64,000 bases of DNA from positions 5,021,900-5,085,899 of the forward strand of contig NC_031476.1 of NCBI RefSeq assembly GCF_000006565.2, in the 5' to 3' direction. This DNA comes from Toxoplasma gondii ME49 (Eukaryota > Apicomplexa > Conoidasida > Eucoccidiorida > Sarcocystidae). Below, piece after piece: positions 10,973-23,700 of this stretch. A model generated the notes under the pieces. That model saw nothing but the letters and a program-made list of their open reading frames with translations. It was not told where the DNA came from and ran no database searches. A program made the translations under genes and the position numbers. Positions within the stretch are counted from its first letter, which is position 1. Every line of letters begins with the position of its first letter.

Positions 10973-13900
10973 TTTTGGCGACGCGAGAAAAAATCCACCA
11001 ACGGCAGACTCAGAAAGACGAGACTCAGACGCAGGCGCAGCAGAGAGACGAAGCAAGGAGGAGGCGCGAGAATGACGCGACTTGGACGGAGAGAAAGAGA
11101 AGAGCGGCGGGAAGCGGGGCAGGTCGACCCACCCTGGGAGAAGGCGAAAACAGGTCTGTTAGCGAATCTGGAGAGACATGGATGCCAGAGGTAGCGCATC
11201 CCGTCCAGAGGAGTGGAGGAACCGAGAAGAATCGGAGGAAAGGGCGGAAAAGCGGTGAAGAACAAACATTCGGAGTGTTGAGGAAAAGAAAGGAAACGAT
11301 CGAACCGGGACAGTCGACGCGAAGGAAAAAAAAGCAGACTGCATGCGAACGTACGGCCGGAAGACCGCGAAAAAACAAAGTCCGACGGCGACGAGCGTTT
11401 TTCAGTCGAAAAGAAGCGGGCCCAGTGGGAGTGATACGCAAAAAGAAAGAGGCAAAGAAAACAGGGAGGCTCGGTAACTTTTCCTGCCTTCGAAAAGGGA
11501 ACTGGAACACGCGAGAGAGAGTCGGCGGACGGTTTTCCAGAGAACAAACGAATGAGAATCGCAGATCGCACGCGGGAGACGCGTCGAGAAAAGAAGCCTC
11601 TTCATCGATTTAGAAAGAATAAAGAGAAACGGACGTCACGGAGAGAAAACGGCAGCTTTCTCCGTGCATGCAGCCTTTTTCCCGAGTTGCCGCGTCTTCA
11701 ACTTCAGTCGGCACGGAACGGACGGCCCGGAAAAAAGAGAAATGAGACCCTGAGAGAGTCAAGTTTTCTCAGCAATCGATGTGATTCTTGACGTTGCGTT
11801 TCTCTTCGGCAGACGAGTGTCGAGCGGTGAAGAGATTGAGAATAACAAGAGCAACCGAACTTTTCTCCTCAGAGCCAAAAAACCTGATCTCGCGCCGGAT
11901 GTTCGAATCCCACAGTTTCGCTGTTTGTGTTGTACGTCAAAGTACGCTGTTTAAATCTTGCAGTGGCTCCGCGAGACATGAGCAATGATCCACATGGCAA
12001 TGTGTCTTGGCCGAATCCCATAACGGCGGCAACCGAGATCACAGCCGTCTCAGAGAACACTGTGGCCAGACAAGCGGTAGACGCGGCCTCTGCACATTCC
12101 CACAAAGGCAGATGCACCAAGGAACTGGACAGAAGTAAGGATACGACACCGGAGAGCGAATCCTTGAAAGGGCGAGTCAGCTGCCTCAGAATTCAGAGCG
12201 TTCCAGCAAAAGACTCCGCGAAGAAGCAAACTGTAACAAAAAGGGGACTCCATTGCGGCAGCTTATAGAACATGTGCTGCATTCGCGTGACCTCGAAAAG
12301 TGGAGAAAATATCAGAATGCGCGATGAAGTGCGCGGGAAAGTGAGGAGAAAAAGTAAGTAGCACACTACCGACTCCACTGGCGGTGATACACAAAGCGCG
12401 ACCGAAGGAGTGTGTGCGGACGAACATGGGAAGGAGATACTGACAAAGTGTACGGCAAGACTGTTGTACAGCTTGTGAATAGACGTTGAGTTTCCAAATA
12501 TCCACAGGGTCCAGTCTCTGTGGTTCATCGCTGATCCTCCTGAGCGATAAACAAACGACTGTGAACGCACGAACGCGTACAGTAACTTCTTGGAGTCATT
12601 TGATTAAGTGTACGTTCCACCAAAGTCCCATGCTGACAGTAAAAATTGCCAGTAACGGCAAGTGACAGCAGCCGCTCGTGCTCTTCAGTCCTTTGTCAAC
12701 CCTCGTAGAACTTTTCTGGAGTTTTCTGTCGATCACAGTCACTGCCTTCCTGAAAATCCGCTGTGTCGCGTCTGTGAATTCCTGTCCGACCTAGAGAGGC
12801 GGACACTGCTCGTGCTGACACGGCGCGTTTCTCTGTCGCGCCAAGAAAAACAGGACAACCCATACGCAGGATCACTTCTCTCGTTTCTGCCAGGGCCTCA
12901 ATGAGAATGGTTCCTCCTTGAAGAGACATGAATCGCGGAAGTATCTTCTTCAACTCTCAGCACATCATTCTACGCGAGTGGAAGCACCAGTTCTCTTAAT
13001 GACGTTTTCCCGATCATGACGAAACCGCATCTGCAGTAAGCGACTGTCGCTTACCAACAAACGACCATTTTGGAGTGGACTTTGTAAACGCGAGTCCTTT
13101 CCCCGGAAAGCTCCTAAACATCACACTGCTAAAGCGACGCCAAACACCACAGCAGCAACTGCAAATTGCGGATTAGGTCACAACAACATCAACAACAGCT
13201 ACGTTTTTGACGACCAGAGTGTGCTCTATAACGACAATTCCTTGACAATGTGCTCGAAAGGCTCCACTTCATGCAAACACGAAGACATCCAGAGCGCAAA
13301 AACCTTTTTCTACGCAGCTCCGCAGCGTTTAAGCGCCAATTACTCTCGGCGAAATACATCAGACAAAGAAGCAGTATTCGAACTCGATACCTTCGCTTCT
13401 CTTGATGTGCTATTCCTGTCAGTGCGGCCCATCGGGAGGGAAAAGAGGGAACCATCCTGAGTCAACAGAACTAAAATTTGAAGCCCTACACATCTGCCGG
13501 CGGATACTCGCTGTGCATGTTTATGTGTTTACCCTATCGTTTGCGTACTTGAGGAGTCCTCGTCTGCTAGATTAAATTCCGATTATAAAGGAGTTATTGT
13601 CGGGCAGCGGGGTCCGCACGGTGGTCTCATGTGCTTTCATGGTGATGCATCTAGTTTTTAGTTTAACTCGGTGACACACGTTCCGATAAACTCCGCATAC
13701 GTTTCGATGTAGATAGCGGCTGTATTATGATCTCGCCAAGGTAGTAAAGTCTTTGACAGGCAACTCTCCTGGTGCGTGCAAGCGAAGCCGACTCCTGAAA
13801 CGTTTTAGATCTTTTTCCTCCCGCAGGTTCGGAATTCAAGACGGATACCCGAACAGAGATTGGTGATTTCCATCTGTGCATTTCTTCGATGCTGTGATAT

Positions 13901-16900
13901 CTAGAAGCCAACACTGCCCTAATTTGAGTCTTCTACGCTGAAACGCTGATTTCGGTCTGAACACCTGCTTTGCACCTGTCGATGGAAAAGTCCATGAGAT
14001 GCAACTCTGTGTTTAAAAGTGGAGTGGATCCTCAATGTAGAAAACGCGCGACATGCGGTTTTTTCAATCCCCAACACATCGAGTGGGACCAGCCTTCTCT
14101 CTCCCAGAATACCCTCTCTGCTGGAGGTGGGTTTTTTTCGGCAGAAGCGCTCAAGACTCGCTTAAAAACGCGGAAAACCCAATTTTAACGCATACCCTAC
14201 ACTCCTGTGCCGCCAACGCTGCCTCCACAAAAAAAGCAGAGACATGCTCGTGCAGAAATAGCCGGCTTCGTCGTGGCTTGTGCAGATGGTTTCGTATTTA
14301 TCTAAAGGGAGAAATAGAGACCCCGCACTCACACAATCATGGCAGAGCCGAGAAAACAAGGAGCTGACGAGGTATTCCCGTGACAGAAAACCTTTTCGAG
14401 TGATTACGTCTTCGTTCCGACACCTCCAGTTATTTGCTTAAATATAGGAATCTGGTAGATCCACACCACCCAAGGACGAACTGTGTCCGACGGGTGCTTT
14501 CGCGTGTTGAAAAGAAGAATCTTTTCGTTCGATTTACCAAACCCACATAACGCATCACGAATTTGTCAGTCGAAGAAGCACTTGACAATGTACGTGATTA
14601 GCTTTGGAAGTGTGCGGCGTCGAACGCAGTTTCGTTCGAGACCGGGGGTGGGCGACGATTATGTTACCGACGAAAAGACTCCATGAAATATCAACGACGA
14701 TAGCCCTCGGAAGAAAAAAAAGGAGCGTCTCTCTCCAGAATAAATAAAGATGTGGATTTTTCCCTCTGCGTCGATTCGATGCAAGACAAGACAGGGACGG
14801 AGGAGTCTGTTCAGGCAGAGGCGAGAGACCTTCTCCCTTTTCTCCTCTTGAAAGCACCCGTTTTTCGAGGTTTCGGAACAAAAAGGACAACCATTTTTTT
14901 CGAGGAACTGTGCAAGTCTCCCGGAAGTCAACGTACTCGGCTTTCTCCCCCCTCTAGACTGTTCCGCCTGTCTCTGCATGCACCCCCCAAAATGAAGTAC
15001 AAGACGCACAGTCGGACGCTGCGTCCATCGCGAGTTTCCTTCTTCATTCTTGCGTGCAGGTCGCTTTTCTTTTGAAGAAGTGCTTTTCAGAGCCTCGAAT
15101 GAAATCCATATCTGTCAATGTTTTACTTCTGGTTGGCATTCCCTCAAAGCGGGGGAGGCGGAGCAGCAACGCGCTGCATCTAGTGAACTTGCCGCGGCTC
15201 TCAAGAGCTGCTCAGACGAGTTTCGTGGCTTCCTTTCTCCTTGGTCCTCTGTAACGAGTTTCGCTCTCCAGGTTTACCCGGTAGATGGCCAAGAAAAACT
15301 TCTTTTGCCAGCCGGTTGTCTCGTCTCTCCCTTTGTCTGACTTAGAGTTGACGGTCCAGCTGCCTCAATACCGGGCGGTGACAAGTACCACCATTTCGTC
15401 GGTTCCAGCTCGCGTTTCCCTTGGCTTTCTTCGCACACCTCGTTGTTTTCCACTTTTACTGCGTACTTCCTTTGTTTTCGTTTCTTTCGGCGGAACGAGA
15501 AGGAGGTGCTCCGTCGCGCCAGTCCCTCCAGCTTGGCATGTCAGTGTGATGGGGGCGCGTGTGTGATCCTGGGGCTCTCGCGGCTCAGACGATTTTCTCT
15601 CCTTCCGTTTTTTGTCTTCTTTACCGTGGAAACATTCGTCTTCTTCGGCGCCTTTCGACTAGGGATTCTTGCCACCCTGTGGCGGACTTCAGCTGCCCTC
15701 TGGTCGCTGTACAGGGAGAAAATAGCCTTTCGCACTCCAGTGTGTGTACTCTACTTTTTTCAGGGATAGCAAGCGCCCCTTCATGCAGAAAAAATGTCAC
15801 TTCCTGTTTTTTTGAAAGATCTGTACAAAGTTTCGCACTTGTCTCGTCGAGGAGTTCCTCTTTTTCTTCATCTCGCGGCCGAATAGACCGGGGGGCCGGA
15901 CCGGAGTGCCTCTCCGCAGACTTTCTTTTTGCCAAGTTCTCTCAACGAAGTGAAGCGCGAAGAACCTCTTGTCTTTTATTCATGTCAACATACACCGAGG
16001 GAGAAGAAGCTCTTGTCTTTTCTTCTTGTCACTGTCCTCTGTTGCAGCATCACCTGGGGCTGCTACAGAGTCGCTGGCCGTTGTTTATTGAAGAAGCGTC
16101 TGCTTGCTCTCTTGCCTTCAGTGCTTCCGCAAGTTCCGTCCGGCTCCTTCAGGATGTCCCCGTTCTCCAGGTCGTCTGAGCAGATACAGCAGATCTAGGA
16201 GAGACAAACAGAACTTGCATATCCGTACATGCTGCATGTTTGCCATGCCTTTCTCGCCTCGGATTCGTGAATGCAATTCGCGTCTCGATGGGGCAGCACT
16301 GGAGTGTGGGGACTTGGCTTTTTTGTGTTTCGTCCAGCACTGAGCTCACGTCGTTTTTGCCACCAACAAACAGCTCGCAAACCGTCAGCTGACTCGAGAT
16401 TCTTCTTCTGCATGCGCGCTCATGCATCGACATGCTGCGAGGCGCGTTCTCTGCGTAAACTGCCGGACGCAGGTCCGCCGTACAAGCGAACAGGGTGTGC
16501 CATTCAGTGAATCTCTAGTTCACTGTACTCGTCTTTTCGTCTCTTCTCTCGTCTTTTGCGTTGGCGCTTCTGTGGGCCCACGCTTTCCCCTTCACAACGC
16601 TGGCTGCCATGGACGTTCGAGGGGACAATGCCAGCAGAGGTGACGAAGCAGGAAAAGGCCTGTAAAGAAGCAACGCTTTTCGAGTCGCTGCGACGCGGAA
16701 GTGATTCGTTTGTCAAGTGTCATTGCGCGGCTTCCTTGAGGCCGAGAGACAGGCTGTTCTTCTCTCGTTTTTGGAGTTTCCTCTTCGTCGACGCTGCACT
16801 CCGCTCACTTGGTTCCCGAAGCCTTCGACAGAGCTAGTCAAGCCGCGTTTCCTCCCTCAGCTGGCCGGCGCTTCTTCCTCTCCCCCCTCTCTTCTCCTCC

Positions 16901-16933
16901 TCTCGACAGGTCCTTCACTTCTTTTTTGCCTTG
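10973..16933. other. Divergent intergenic region between CWC15 and SCC2
   Basis: About 6 kb separating the start codons of two divergently transcribed genes, so it must hold both promoters. From 10973 to about 11700 the plus strand is purine-rich (pyrimidine-rich in the cwc15 sense), like a cwc15 leader. From about 14750 to 16930 the plus strand is pyrimidine-rich, like an SCC2 leader or 5' intron. The middle (about 11800-14700) is less GC-rich. ORFs at 10879-11613 plus, 10969-11571 minus and 15559-16179 plus overlap antisense frames or have low-complexity content, and none is recognisable. An unseen upstream SCC2 exon cannot be excluded. Confidence 0.5.
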
Positions 16934-19900
16934 ATGGATAAATCGTCTCGTTCGCCCAACGCCCTCGTCTCCTCTCCCTTTCGATCCTCGCCTTCGCTGG
17001 CGCCGCCGCGGCGCTTCTGGACGTCGGGCCGCGAGGTGTCTCCGTCTCTGTCTCTCGAGGGGTCTTCGAAAGAAGACCCCCCAACGCTGAAACTCGACAC
17101 AACAGCTGCTGACTCGACGGCCGATGCAGCGGAACGAGCGCGGTTCGGAGGGCCTTTCATGGCCGTTCAAGGCGAGGAAGGAATGGACTGGTTGCCGGAA
17201 TTTCACGATGAAGAAAATGCAGAAAATCGTACCGCGACAGGCGCCGCAGACTCACTCGCCTCAAGCCTCTCGCACCCGAACGTCTCGACAGGCGCAGTTC
17301 AGACGCTCGCATTCAAGGCAGGGCAAGCCTTCTTCTTGAATCCTTCTCGCGTTGGCGTTTCCCAGTGCTCTTCTTCCTGTGTTCCACTCCGCGCCGATGC
17401 GGCTCGGGAGCCGCGAGGACTGCCGCCTGTCTCTCCGTCTCGCGCCGGAAGGCGAGACTCTCTGGAGGCTCGCGAGGAGACAGCTGCATGCGCTGTGGCA
17501 ATGGAAGAAGCACCCGCGCCAGGGCAACCACCCGAAGAAGGGGACGATGGCGGCTCTCAGCAGCGCCTGGAGATCGCTCTGAGTCTCTTTGGGCTCCCTG
17601 CCGCATGCAGGCATGAAAGTGTCTCGCCGCGAGAGACAGAGAAGGAAGTGCAGAGCGAGCGGGGGCGAGAACGGACGCAGAAAGGCGCAGGCGAGAAGGA
17701 GACCGGCGTAGACGGAGTGACTGGAGAGCCGGTCTTAGCGCTCACTAAGGGTGAACCTGAAGCGGCAGAAGAAGCGAGAGAAGAGGACGAGGGAAAGGGA
17801 GAAGACGGATGGAACGAGGAAGGCGCGAGGCGAGAGAAAGAGGCGGCTCGAGTCATGTCCACTCCGCAGACGTATGCCGAAGCCACGGACACAACAGCTG
17901 CATGCAGAGACGAAAGGGAGCTCGCCTCGGGGGTCGAGGAGAAGACACAGGATCCGCCGGCTTCGAAGAAATCACTGAAAGGGAATGAAGCGCACCATTT
18001 CGCTCGACTTTTCAAACAGCATGCAGTGTATCGCCGCGTGGTGTCGTCACTCGATGCAGAAGGAAACCAAGAGAAAGAAAAGGAGCAGTTACAAGCGCTT
18101 CTCGAGAAGGGAGACTTTGCGGAAGCGGCGGTGCTTTTGACGTCGCCACTCGCTACGTCGGGGCTCTTTTCGACTCTCGACAAAGAATTGTTTTCACCTT
18201 TGAGTTTGCAGGAAACGGAGGAAGACACGGCGACGGAGGCGGGTGGATCTTCGCGAATCGACAGAGATCGCGCCAACTGCACTTCCGTCTCTTCGACGTC
18301 TTCGCGCCCTCTCGCGGGGGATGTCCCATCTGCGGAGGACGGAGAGAACGCATGTCGCCATTCCTCGGGAGAGACCCATTTTCCAGGAGCAGGCGAGGAA
18401 GAAACAGGCGAAGGCGACGAATCGATTCGCCTCGCTCGACAGGCTGAAGCTCTTGCTTGCGAGTGGAGGGAACTCGTGAGAGGTGACCCAGGCGATGCGA
18501 GACGGCAGCAACGCATTCTGCGACTCTCGCTGAAGGCGGCAGAAGCCTTGGGGAGCCTCGCACAGTCTCTCCGACGCCCGCAGGAGACAGTTGTCTCCTC
18601 CGCAGCTGTCAGCAGCGAGACAGAAAGTGGGGACCTTCCTGAGGCGAATGAGGGAGCCGCAGAGGACGCGGAAGGAAAGGAGACAGGCCGTCAACGGCGA
18701 AGACTTGCGAGCCTAGCGACGCTGCAGACCGCTCTCGTGAGGGCCATGCTTGTAGGCGACGCCGCCCTGCATGCCTTGACAGAAGTCTCCCTGCGACGAG
18801 AAGCCGACGAACTGGTCGGCGGCGGAGATTGCGGAGGCGGTCTTCTGTCTGTGTCTCCTCGGACTTCGAAGCGTCGGGAAAAGGCCGAGGCGAAGCGTGA
18901 GAGGAGCTGCGCGCGGATGGAGATACGGCGAGGCAGCGAGAGAAGCAACGCCAAGGACGAACTTGACGCATCGGAAGAGGAACCAGCTCGAGAGAGAAAA
19001 GATCGGTCACCTCTGCGAGAATGCCTCGAGACCTTGCCCGCCTCATTCGCCTCAAGTATTTTCCTTCTACACGCCGTCACCCTTCTGCGGGTCCTCCCTC
19101 CACTGCCCCTAGAGAACGTCCACGCTTCGTCTTTTGCCTCTTCTTCTTCAAGCTCTTCTTCTTCTCGGTTTGGGGGCACCCACGAGGCTTTGACAGACGA
19201 ACTTTTTCTTGCGGAAGCCGGCGACAGAAAGGCGCCTTTGAGGGACCCGGGGGACGCATGCAGTGCACCCTTGACAGGCGAGAATTCGACCGCCTGGCTG
19301 TCGCAGCTCGCGCGCGGCCTGAAGCTTCAGTGCAAGGAAACGATCGCCGTTCTGTTTCTTCTCTCAGGTAAAAGGTGACTCTTTCGCCTTCGCTCTGCAC
19401 CTCGTCGAGACCGGTCTTCTTTCTCTGAGGGAAAGTGCATCGTGCGTTTCACTCAGTCCTCTCTGTTTGCTTGTGTCTCACCTGAGAGTCATCGTTCAGA
19501 TGCCTGTCCAGCTCTGAAGCGAGAAAGAGAAGGATCACTCTCTTCTGAACGCCTCCGATTCCTCGACGGTCGCGTTTCTGGAAAGAAACGAAACATTCGC
19601 TTTTCAACGTCTCTCGAGTCCTGCGTTTCCATTTCACTATGCAGGCTCCTCAAAGGACTTGAGTGGGCATGTGCCTCTGCAGCGTCTCCAGCGCCTTCTG
19701 CCTGCTGCCGCGAGCTCCAAGCTTTTCAGCCTGTTTACCTGCATTTGTCGTCTCCTTCGAAGAATTCTGCTCGCTGCATCGACAGTCGTCACCGCTGGTG
19801 CGCCCGGCACTGCGACTGCAGACAAAGTCCCTAGAGGTGTCTGTACACCTCAGTCATCGTCCTCGCGTCCCCTCTCGGCTTCGGACTCTCCCGTCGCGAC

Positions 19901-20646
19901 TTCGGGCAGCTGGCCTGTCTCTGCTGCTGGTTCATCTATTCCTCCGTCTGCGGTGGCTTCTGCAGCTGCTTCTGAGCTCCCGTCTGCACTTCGTTCAGCG
20001 TTTCTGCGACCCTCTGTGTTCAGTCAAGAGGACCTGCACCTGGTCGTCGCGGGCGTCTCTGCTCTTGTCTCTCAACAGAGCAGCGGGGGTCGCTCCGGGA
20101 AGGCCTCCGAGGCGCTCCAGGCAGCAACCGATCTTCTTGCGACAGTGAGCTACCGCCAGGAAGCCGAGGTGGAGAACTCGCGAAACGAAGAGGACGAAAG
20201 AGCCGCGGAGAGCGGGGAGGAGCCTGAGAAAGGAACGACACACTAGGGAAGAAGAAACAAGAGCGGTGACGCGTGGAACCCGCAGACGAGAGCGGGTCAA
20301 CTGGAAAAGAACGAAGCCCAAAGATTGGGGAAGGGAAGCAAAGATCAAGAAGCAAAACGACAAGAAAGACTGGATTAGAAAACGAACAGAGACAACGCGG
20401 AAACGTCGTGGAGTGGGGCAGAGACGGTGGGGTTCCCAGACAGGAGACGAAGGGACTCTACGGCGCGGAGACGGAGATCGAAATATGGAGAAGAGAAAGT
20501 ACTACACTGCGACTCTCGCGAAAAAGAGAAAACCTAAAACGCAAAAAAGACATCGATGAAACCACGTGGTTGAAGAGTCGCCAATATATATATATATATA
20601 TGTGTGTATATTTCTGCGTGAAGCTCACGCATATGTATACCTATAC

Positions 20647-20720
<74 letters not shown>

Positions 20721-23700
20721 GCACATGCAAATTACATAAAATATATATAAATATACAAAGTGGGTCTAAGTTGTTTGTATCGAAAAACCGCATTATCAGA
20801 AACACAGAGATGTTCGGGAGAGCACATCGACTTTGGGGACCGGGCGGCTGTGCGTCGACAGAGGCTGAGGACGAAAGTTCTTAACTTTTCACCGCAGCGT
20901 CGGCGATGTTGCGGCTTTTTGTGTGTTCAGTTTTTCCTCGAGATCCCTTCGTTGCGACCTTCGATTTTCATAGCTCTCCTCTCCTCTGTGCCTGTCGGCG
21001 CTCGCTCGGCTTCCGCTCGAACGCGTCCAGGACCTGGGGCCTCCCATCACTCGAGTTCTCTCCCTTCTCATCCAGACCATGCACCACAGTTGCTGGCTGT
21101 TTCTCTTCCTTCGGCGCCGCCACCCTCTCTGCGTTCGTCACCTTCGGCACCGTTCACGGCCTCTGACCGATTTCGATCTGCGGCCCAGCATTTGCTTCCT
21201 GCCGCCGTGCTCGTCGCGCGTCTCCTTCAGTGTCTCTTCCTGCCTCGATTGAGGCGCCAGCGATCGGGTCTCGCCTTGGCGCGCGTTTGCGAGGCGGGGA
21301 AGAAGTTCGGAGAAACATGGGAGCGCAGAGCTGCCGACTTCGAGACGCGTCGCTGCGGAGAGGAGGGAAAAAGCGAGCAGCCGAGTTGTGCGTCTCGGCG
21401 CCTCTCGCGACTGCTGTGGAGAGGCGAGCGCGTTGCGCTTCTCCTCACGCGCTTCCTCCTCGCGCGGGCATGTCCGAACGGCATGAGAGTCCTCGACAGT
21501 CTGCGAGGCAGAGACGCGTGGAACTGCGGGAGCAGCGGCTTCGCGCTGCTTCTTACGGGGACAGAGAGATCGAGGACAGGTTACGAACGGCGAGTGGGGG
21601 AGCCGGAAACCAAGAACGCAGAGAGCGAAGAAGACGAAGCGGATGACGAGATCTTGAACGACTTCCAGGAAGGATTCAAAGAAACGCTCGGCTTCGCCGG
21701 GGCACCGCCAGACGGCCCACACAGTGAAGGCTCTGCACCGCGTGCCATGCTCCGGAGACTCGTCGAAGAATGGGGACTTGTAGGTCTTCCACGACAGCTT
21801 TGTGACGGTTCACGGTTTAGGGTGTTGGGACTTCCGCTTTCAAGCGTAGTGCTGGATTGGTCTGCTCTTAAGATGTCGATGCGTCTTTTTGAGGATTTGG
21901 CGCTGCGTCTCTCGTTCTCTTCTGGGCTACGTCTTGAGAGCTTCAGGTTGACGGTTGCCTTCTCTCTCGAGACAGTTTCGCTTTCCTTGGTTTTCGCTGT
22001 CGGCACATCGGCCTTTGGCTTGGGCGCCAATTTATTTTGGGGCGTTGCGTCACTTCTCTGAACTTGCTGCTTTCCTCCAAGGTGACACCAGTCGAATCGA
22101 TGCTGCACGCCAGACACAAATACGTCTCCATTCCCGCACTCCATCTCTCCCTGTATCTGTTCAGTTTTCGAGTCTATGCCGAAATCCAAACTCTCCCAGT
22201 ATCTGTCTATTGCTACGCAGCAGTCTCTATCGATCTGTCTGTCTATATGAACTCTCTGTATCTGCATCCGTATTTACTGAGTTTCTGAGTTTTTTGTTTC
22301 TGGCGATGTGTCTCCTGTATCGAGGTTTGACGTATTTGATTCTCAGTTGGATTTCGTTGTGTTTTCAGATGAGTTTTTATCCGTCACTCCCTGGTGCAGT
22401 TCTGCTTTTTCGGACGTTGGTCGCATCTCTGCTCCACATCCTTCTCAGCATCCTCCCCGTCAGTGCCTCGATCGCAGGTCGTCTGAAGCAGCGGGGCGAA
22501 GAGCCGCTGAAGCTTCTGGCTCGCGTGCTTCTGACTCAGAAGTCTTTCGCGCCTCCTCTCGCAGGTCTCCCTTCTCGTCTCGGGACCGCTCCGTCTCTCT
22601 CTCTTCCTGTTTCTGCGCATGCGTCCTCGACCTCGACATCTGTGTCGACTCTCTTCGCCTTCGCCGAGACTGCACTCTCTCTTTTGTCCGCGGCGGCGCC
22701 CTTCCTCTTCCGCGGTCAGGCCCCGTCTGCTTCTCTCTCCGTCGTCGTTCGGCCTCTCCTCGGGTGCCCGGGCGAGTCGGAACTCCTTGAACAAGCAGCA
22801 GAGACGGAACGTGTTTGTGTGGGGAAGCGCGCCTGCGAGACAGAGAGGGCTCCAGCGTCCAGCCATTTCGCAACGCCTCTGGACGGTGCGCCTTCTTCGA
22901 GCAACGGGCCAAGATGCTGTGTCTGTCAAGGTCCAGTTCTCCCCGAAACCTCAGGAGAGAGCATGGACGACGGGCGACCAGGCTCGACGCGCGCAGGTGA
23001 TGCAGACGTGAGCGCAACTTCGTCCACTTCAGTGGCGGAGTGTGAGGACTGTGGGGCGCTGGCGCATGCAGCCTGCGCCGGCGTAGGCGCCGAGTGCGGC
23101 GGCTCTTCGTCGAGCTCGTCAGAGCCTCTCTCGCGTTCGAACGTCAACACTGGGACCACTGCAGACGCGTCTGTCGTCCTCGTCCACTTCCCGTGGATGT
23201 GCGAGGGCTGTGCGCTGCGACGGATTGTCGCTCACGGTCTAAAGGTCTCTGCCGATCGCTGCGACGCTTCTCTCTCTCTCGCCTTCGCGGACGTTCTGCC
23301 GGTCTCCGCTTGGGACCAAGAACCGCGTACGGGAGGAGTCGACGAAACTCGAAGCACGCAGAGAGAAGGCACCGCCGACGCGGAAGGCAGTCACGCTGTG
23401 GGGTCGCGAGGTGACATGTTAGCGGTGACAGGAGTGAAGCGAGCTCACTGGCTGCATGGGAGGCGCAGCGAAGACTTTCTGCCCTTCTTGTCGCAAACAG
23501 TCGTGGGTGCGTGTCTCCTGCTGGCTCACCTGAACGGTCCTGGAGGCCGCGCCGCTTCCGCGCGCGTCTTGGGAGCCCAAGAGGGTGTCTCTGCGGGTGA
23601 GGCGCAGCGCAAGGGTCCGCGCGGAGACAGGCGCCTCCTCGGCTACGACCGCGCGTCTGCGTCACTCAAGGCGCTCGAGGCCTTGGGGCGGCAGGAAGAG

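Noticed and set aside
10879..11613. 244-codon plus-strand ORF rich in Arg, Lys and Glu.
   Set aside because: It overlaps the first CWC15 exon antisense, has an equally long minus-strand ORF opposite, and its content follows from the pyrimidine-rich CWC15 leader read backwards.
11889..11925. Possible tRNA T-arm (GTTCGAATCCC).
   Set aside because: The flanking five-base stems do not pair, and no acceptor or anticodon stems are visible around it.
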